NCBI RefSeq assembly: GCF_000787815.1
Contig: NZ_BBPO01000001.1
Span: forward strand, 51,110-111,882
Reading direction: 5' to 3'
Length of the DNA: 60,773 bases
DNA from: Streptacidiphilus neutrinimicus
GTDB lineage: Bacteria > Actinomycetota > Actinomycetes > Streptomycetales > Streptomycetaceae
Under the pieces are notes generated by a model. The model made no database searches, was not told the DNA's origin, and worked only from the letters and a program-made list of their open reading frames with translations. This document shows positions 57,057 through 60,773 of this stretch, one piece after another; within the stretch, counting starts at the first letter, position 1; each line of letters opens with the position of its first letter. The position numbers were made by a program, and so were the translations under genes.

Positions 57057-58367
57057 GTGACCACCACAGAGACCAGGGGCCTGCGGGGCGGGGGCGGCGG
57101 CAACCACCCCGACCACGGCAACCACATCGACATCAGGGAGTCGCTGCTCCCGTTCCGGCCGACCCTGCGCATCCGGCTGACCATGTTCTACGGCGGGATG
57201 TTCCTGCTCGCCGGGCTGATCATGGTGTTGGCGATGTACCTGTTCGTGAACCAGGCCTTCAGCAGCGCCACCAGGATCCCGTTGATCCACGTGGGCCCGA
57301 ACGTCACGATCACCACCCAGGACGGCACGCCGCTCACCGGTGACGAGTTCCGCGCCTGGCTCTACAACTACCAGCACCAGGAGGCGTCCGACGCGCTGCA
57401 CGTGCTGGTCTGGAAGTCCCTGGCCGCGCTGCTCGCGCTGCTGATCCTCGCGGTCTTCTTCGGCTACGCGATGGCCGGCCGCGTGCTCAGCCCCCTCGGC
57501 CGGATCACCCGGACCGCGCGCCAGGTGGCCTCCTCCGACCTGCACCGTCGGATCGAGCTGGACGGGCCGGACGACGAGCTCAAGGAGCTGGCCGACACCT
57601 TCGACGACATGCTGGACCGGCTGGACAGATCCTTCGAGTCGCAGCAGAAGTTCGTGGCCAACGCCTCGCACGAGCTGCGCACCCCGCTGGCGATCAACCG
57701 CACCCTGCTGGAGGTCCAGCTCTCCGACCCGGCGGCCCCGCCGGAGCTGGTGCAGCTGGGCAAGACGCTGCTGGCCACCAACGAGCGCAGCGAGCAGCTC
57801 GTCGAGGGCCTGCTGCTGCTCGCCCGCAGCGACAACGAGCTGACCGAACGCAAGCCGGTGGACCTCGGCGAGGTGGCCCGGCAGGCGCTGGAGCAGACCC
57901 GTGGCGAGGCCGAGGACCGCGGCGTCCGGCTCCGCTCGACGCTGCCGCCGGTGGCGGGCGAGGTGGTGGTCGCCGGCAACGGCGTGCTGCTGGAGCGGGT
58001 GGCGCTGAACCTGATCCAGAACGCCGTGAAGTACAACCTGCCCCAGGACGGCTGGGTGGACGTGCAGGTGCACGCCGCCCTCAACGGGGGCGGGGAGCTC
58101 GTGGTGGTCAACAGCGGGCCCGTCGTGCCCGGCTACGACGTGGAGAACATATTCGAGCCGTTCCGGCGCGGGAAGGGCCGGGAACGGACGCAGAGCGACA
58201 AGGGCGTGGGTCTCGGCCTCTCGATCGTCCGCTCGGTCGTGCGGGCCCACAACGGCTCCATCGAGGCCGTTCCGCGCGCCGAGGGCGGTCTGCTGATCCG
58301 TGTCCGGATCCCGGCCGCCAAGGCGCCGTCCCTGCCGCCGCTGCCGACCAGGGGCGCCATCGGCTGA
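57057..58367 (+). CDS. cutS: Sensor histidine kinase CutS
   Basis: 436 residues. Membrane helix 1 at about 40-62, a short extracytoplasmic loop (63-118), helix 2 at 119-141, HAMP (142-195), phospho-acceptor His205 in NASHELRTPLA, ATPase domain with NLIQNAVKYN and GLGLSIVRSVV. The extracytoplasmic part contains no cysteine, whereas (from memory) CutS of model Streptomyces has a conserved Cys pair there for redox or disulfide sensing. GTG at 57057, three bases after cutR. A perfect hairpin follows. Confidence 0.92.
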   Translation: MTTTETRGLRGGGGGNHPDHGNHIDIRESLLPFRPTLRIRLTMFYGGMFLLAGLIMVLAMYLFVNQAFSSATRIPLIHVGPNVTITTQDGTPLTGDEFRAWLYNYQHQEASDALHVLVWKSLAALLALLILAVFFGYAMAGRVLSPLGRITRTARQVASSDLHRRIELDGPDDELKELADTFDDMLDRLDRSFESQQKFVANASHELRTPLAINRTLLEVQLSDPAAPPELVQLGKTLLATNERSEQLVEGLLLLARSDNELTERKPVDLGEVARQALEQTRGEAEDRGVRLRSTLPPVAGEVVVAGNGVLLERVALNLIQNAVKYNLPQDGWVDVQVHAALNGGGELVVVNSGPVVPGYDVENIFEPFRRGKGRERTQSDKGVGLGLSIVRSVVRAHNGSIEAVPRAEGGLLIRVRIPAAKAPSLPPLPTRGAIG

Positions 58368-58383
58368 CGCCCCGCGGCCTCCG

Positions 58384-58413
58384 CCGCCCCCTCGCTCACC
58401 TGCGAGGGGGCGG
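58384..58413 (+). terminator. Terminator after cutRS
   Basis: Perfect 12-bp stem CCGCCCCCTCGC/GCGAGGGGGCGG with a 6-nt loop, 16 bp beyond the stop. Confidence 0.88.
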
Positions 58414-58489
58414 AATCTGCTGCTCCGTTCCGGCTCTTTGACGACCGGCAAGTAACTGAATGCCCAGCTTGTGACGTGGGCCCGTGGCC

Positions 58490-58543
58490 TTGCCAGCGGT
58501 CGCGTCGTCAACCTACGGTGGCGTAACCTACGGAACCGTAGGT
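58490..58543 (+). promoter_or_regulatory. Desaturase promoter with TetR-type palindromic operator
   Basis: TTGCCA (58490-58495) and TACGGT (58514-58519), 18 bp apart, make a plausible promoter. ACCTACGG (58526-58533) and CCGTAGGT (58536-58543) form a perfect palindrome with two central bases, covering the expected start site. An extra ACCTACGG lies 15 bp upstream (58511-58518) over the -10. Such sites are typical of TetR-family regulators; none is encoded nearby. Confidence 0.65.
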
Positions 58544-58615
58544 GAGAGTTCTCCACGCCGTACCCGTGCCGTCCCGCAGGGCGTACCGCGAGCCGTATTC
58601 GAGAGTTGGATTGCC

Positions 58616-59596
58616 GTGACGATCGCCCCCGACCGCCCCGCCGGCCGCACCGGCTGGACCGACGTGCAGCTCATCCACGCCCTGGACGAGGTCGTCGAGC
58701 GCGAGCTCAACCGGCACCTCGGCGTCGCCAAGGAGTGGATGCCGCACGAGTACGTGCCGTGGAGCATGGGCCGCGACTTCGACGGCCTGATGGGCGGGGA
58801 GGCCTGGTCGGTCGAGCAGTCCAAGGTCACCGACGTCGCCCGGGTCTCGCTGGTGGTCAACCTGCTCACGGAGGACAACCTCCCGAGCTATCACCACGAG
58901 ATCGCGTCCATGTTCGGCCGTGACGGCGCCTGGGGCACCTGGGTGCACCAGTGGACGGCCGAGGAGGGCCGCCACTCGATCGTCATGCGCGACTACCTGC
59001 TGACCACGCGCGCCGTCGACCCGGTCGCCCTGGAGCGGGCCAGGATGACGCACATGGCCGGCGGCTTCGAGTCCGACAACAACCACTCGATGCTGCACTC
59101 GGTGGCCTACGTCTCCTTCCAGGAGCTCGCCACGCGCATCTCGCACCGGAACACCGGCCACAACTCCGGCGACCCGATGTGCGACCGCATGCTGTCGCGC
59201 ATCGCCACCGACGAGAACCTGCACATGGTCTTCTACCGGAACCTGCTGAAGGCCGCCCTGGAGATCGCCCCCGACCAGGCCATGCGCGCCATCGCCGACG
59301 TGGTGATCAACTTCCGGATGCCCGGCCACAGCATGCCCGGCTTCGAGCGCGCGGCCGTCCAGATCGCCGTCGGCGGGATCTACAACCTGCGGATCCACCA
59401 CGACGACGTGCTTCAGCCGGTGCTGCGCAAGCTGAAGGTCATGGAGATCACCGGCCTGGGCCCCGAAGGCCTCCAGGCCCAGCAGGAGCTCGGTTTGTTC
59501 CTCGATGGGCTCGACACCCAGGCGACCCGCTTCGACGAGCGTCAGGCGGCCATTCTGGCCCGTCGACAGGCCGCCCAGGAGCGCCGCGTCGGCTAG
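58616..59596 (+). CDS. Acyl-ACP desaturase (ferritin-like diiron enzyme)
   Basis: 326 residues. Introduces a double bond into acyl-ACP with oxygen and ferredoxin. Diiron ligands in two helical pairs: LTEDNLPSYHHEI and WTAEEGRHSIVMRD, then VSFQELATRISH and ATDENLHMVFYRN. GTG at 58616 gives MTIAPDRPAGRTGWTD, the family N-terminus; an upstream in-frame ATG at 58484 would translate through the operator and was rejected. Likely sets membrane unsaturation. Single gene with its own repressible promoter. Confidence 0.92.
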   Translation: MTIAPDRPAGRTGWTDVQLIHALDEVVERELNRHLGVAKEWMPHEYVPWSMGRDFDGLMGGEAWSVEQSKVTDVARVSLVVNLLTEDNLPSYHHEIASMFGRDGAWGTWVHQWTAEEGRHSIVMRDYLLTTRAVDPVALERARMTHMAGGFESDNNHSMLHSVAYVSFQELATRISHRNTGHNSGDPMCDRMLSRIATDENLHMVFYRNLLKAALEIAPDQAMRAIADVVINFRMPGHSMPGFERAAVQIAVGGIYNLRIHHDDVLQPVLRKLKVMEITGLGPEGLQAQQELGLFLDGLDTQATRFDERQAAILARRQAAQERRVG

Positions 59597-60041
59597 CGGG
59601 ACGGGTTCGTCGTTCTTCGTCGCTCTTCGCGTCCTTCGTGGTCCTTGGTCGTCCATGGGCGGACAAGTCCCGACTTTCCAGAACCGTGACGAACGTCACA
59701 AACTGGTATGTCACTGTGGGTGTGCGCACATTTTCAGCCAAAGTGACGTCGAACAGCTTATGACGGACAGTGATCGGGCGGATGGCCGCAGAGCCTTGTG
59801 GTTTCCGGGTTTCCGCCCGTCATGATCACGGTAAGTGGTCAATGAAGGATAGCCGCCCGGCCCCCGCTGACCTCCCCGAACAGCCCCCGCGATCACCTCT
59901 TCGGGGGTCTGATCGGGTGTCGATTGAGTAACGGACCTTGAAGTAAGGCAAAATCTCGCCCTCGGGTCGGGCACAAGTCCGGCCCCCTGCGCGTTACGTG
60001 CGCTGGAGACAACCGCAACACGCCCAAAGGGGGAGAGTGAT
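59597..60041. other. Intergenic region between desaturase and DUF4193 gene
   Basis: 445 bp. After the stop comes a pyrimidine-rich stretch with repeated TTCGTCGTTCTTCGTCGCTC wording. A Crp-like palindrome lies at 59686-59699. A CCCCCG/CGGGGG stem is at 59886-59907, and TTGAGT (59924) with CAAAAT (59949) may be the DUF4193 promoter, leaving an 80-nt leader. No gene is supported. Confidence 0.5.
59686..59699. promoter_or_regulatory. Crp-like palindrome
   Basis: GTGACGAACGTCAC is a perfect 6-2-6 palindrome that fits the Streptomyces Crp pattern GTG-N6-GNCAC. It lies 343 bp before the DUF4193 start, somewhat far for direct control. Confidence 0.45.
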
Positions 60042-60341
60042 ATGGCGACTGACTACGACACCCCGCGCAAGACCGATGACGACCTCGAATCGGACAGCAT
60101 CGAGGAACTCAAGGCACGCCGGAACGAGAAGACGACCAGCTCGGTCGATGTCGACGAGTTCGAGGCTGCCGAGGGACTGGAGCTGCCCGGAGCAGACCTC
60201 AGCAACGAGGAGCTGTCCGTCCGGGTGCTTCCGCGCCAGGCCGACGAGTTCACCTGCTCGAGCTGCTTCCTGGTGCACCACCGGAGCCAGCTGGCCAACG
60301 AGAAGAACGGCCAGCCGATCTGCCGGGACTGCGCCGCCTGA
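60042..60341 (+). CDS. DUF4193 zinc-ribbon-like protein
   Basis: 99 residues. An acidic N-terminus (MATDYDTPRKTDDDLESDS) and a C-terminal zinc ribbon with FTCSSCFLVHHRSQL and ICRDCAA: four cysteines in two CxxC pairs. This is the conserved actinobacterial family found next to dUTPase and DUF3093 genes. Function unknown; a nucleic-acid or polymerase accessory role is possible. ATG at 60042 follows GGGGGAG. Confidence 0.93.
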   Translation: MATDYDTPRKTDDDLESDSIEELKARRNEKTTSSVDVDEFEAAEGLELPGADLSNEELSVRVLPRQADEFTCSSCFLVHHRSQLANEKNGQPICRDCAA

Positions 60342-60365
60342 TCGAGCGGTGTAGGAAGGGGACTC

Positions 60366-60773
60366 ATGGGACCGTTCCGCAAGCCGCAGAGATCCTCAGG
60401 CGCCGGGAAGGACCCGGCCGGACCGTCAGCGAACGAACCTAGTGTGGCGCTCGACGAGACGACGGCCGACCTTGCCCGGATCGCCGACGAGATGGAGGTC
60501 TGGGACGGGTCCGCAGGAGCGGACTCCGTCCCCGCCGAGCAGGGCCGTATGGCCTCGCTCGCGCGAAAGCTGGGGCGAGGCCTCGGCAGGGGTGCCAAGG
60601 ACGGCGCGGTCGGCCTTGCCGACCGCCTGATGACGGCGGCACCCCGCATCAAGGTGCGCGATGTGGCGACACTGCGCGCGCACCATCCCGACGCGCGCAG
60701 CGCGGAGGAGCTGGCCGACCGCATCGCGGCCGCCGGCGCCTGCGCCGCCGGCGCGGTCGGCGCGGGCGCGGGC
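60366..60773 (+). CDS. Hypothetical protein, 3' end beyond the window
   Basis: 136 codons are visible from ATG 60366 (AAGGGG five bases upstream), and the frame is open at the edge. The first 90 residues are polar (MGPFRKPQRSSGAGKDPAG); then comes RLMTAAPRIKVRDVATLRAHH and SAEELADRI, and an Ala/Gly run that may open a membrane segment. It resembles the start of EcsC-like proteins, but the visible part is too short to assign. Probably in one transcript with the DUF4193 gene. Confidence 0.75.
   Translation, partial: MGPFRKPQRSSGAGKDPAGPSANEPSVALDETTADLARIADEMEVWDGSAGADSVPAEQGRMASLARKLGRGLGRGAKDGAVGLADRLMTAAPRIKVRDVATLRAHHPDARSAEELADRIAAAGACAAGAVGAGAG

Noticed and set aside
1-60773. tRNA, rRNA or other known structured RNA genes
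   Set aside because: No cloverleaf, CCA-ended stem or rRNA-like conserved stretch was seen on either strand by eye; a covariance-model scan would be needed to exclude small RNAs.

Overview
The window is high-GC, densely coded DNA from a Streptomycetaceae actinomycete (Streptomyces, Kitasatospora or Streptacidiphilus; the sequence alone does not separate these). From memory of Streptomyces coelicolor, the backbone follows the SCO5836 to SCO5866 neighbourhood: parC, a pair of M16 peptidases, ptsH, a GNAT/acyl-CoA-synthetase fusion, DUF5998, a phosphodiesterase, thymidine kinase, a rhodanese, sepH, an FAD lactone oxidase, ferrochelatase, inositol monophosphatase, cutRS, an acyl-ACP desaturase and DUF4193. 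Long blocks of accessory genes interrupt that backbone.

Regions. (1) 1-5.6 kb: iron genes. A sucrase/ferredoxin-like protein has an iron box over its -10 site, and two IucA/IucC siderophore synthetases diverge beside it. Decayed GNAT and LuxR remnants lie at the edges. (2) 6.0-14.0 kb: parC, the M16 pair, and a TetR/DHA2 efflux pair with a Crp-like site upstream. (3) 14.0-15.6 kb: rtcB RNA ligase behind a structured leader with a short ORF. (4) 15.6-23.1 kb: a conservon (cvnABCD) and a CYP157-like P450 that carry the same promoter/leader sequence. Between them sits an opposite-strand, translationally coupled cassette of a DMATS-type prenyltransferase, a haem-oxygenase-like diiron protein and a nucleotidyltransferase. 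(5) 23.1-26.7 kb: a NarL-type two-component pair and a small protein with two CxHPGxC motifs. (6) 26.7-34.4 kb: a five-gene, start-stop-overlapping minus-strand operon of asparagine synthase (frameshifted), a PrpF-like isomerase, a dihydroorotase/allantoinase-like amidohydrolase, an MFS exporter invaded by repeats, and a multicopper oxidase. (7) 34.6-36.5 kb: an aquaporin-like channel, a MarR regulator, and a DUF2568 membrane protein behind two matching palindromes. (8) 36.5-60.8 kb: the conserved backbone with a DasR-type site before ptsH, a 210-bp IS5-derived mini-element, an IS5 remnant and a dispersed Streptomyces-type repeat.

How they fit together. The two strongest candidates for undescribed biology are the asn-synthase/PrpF/amidohydrolase/MFS/oxidase operon and the prenyltransferase/diiron/nucleotidyltransferase cassette lodged in a split conservon. 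Both look like small biosynthetic pathways: coupled translation, enzymes of different chemistry, and in the first case an exporter. Products cannot be assigned from sequence. All family calls rest on motif recognition by eye; no database search was run.
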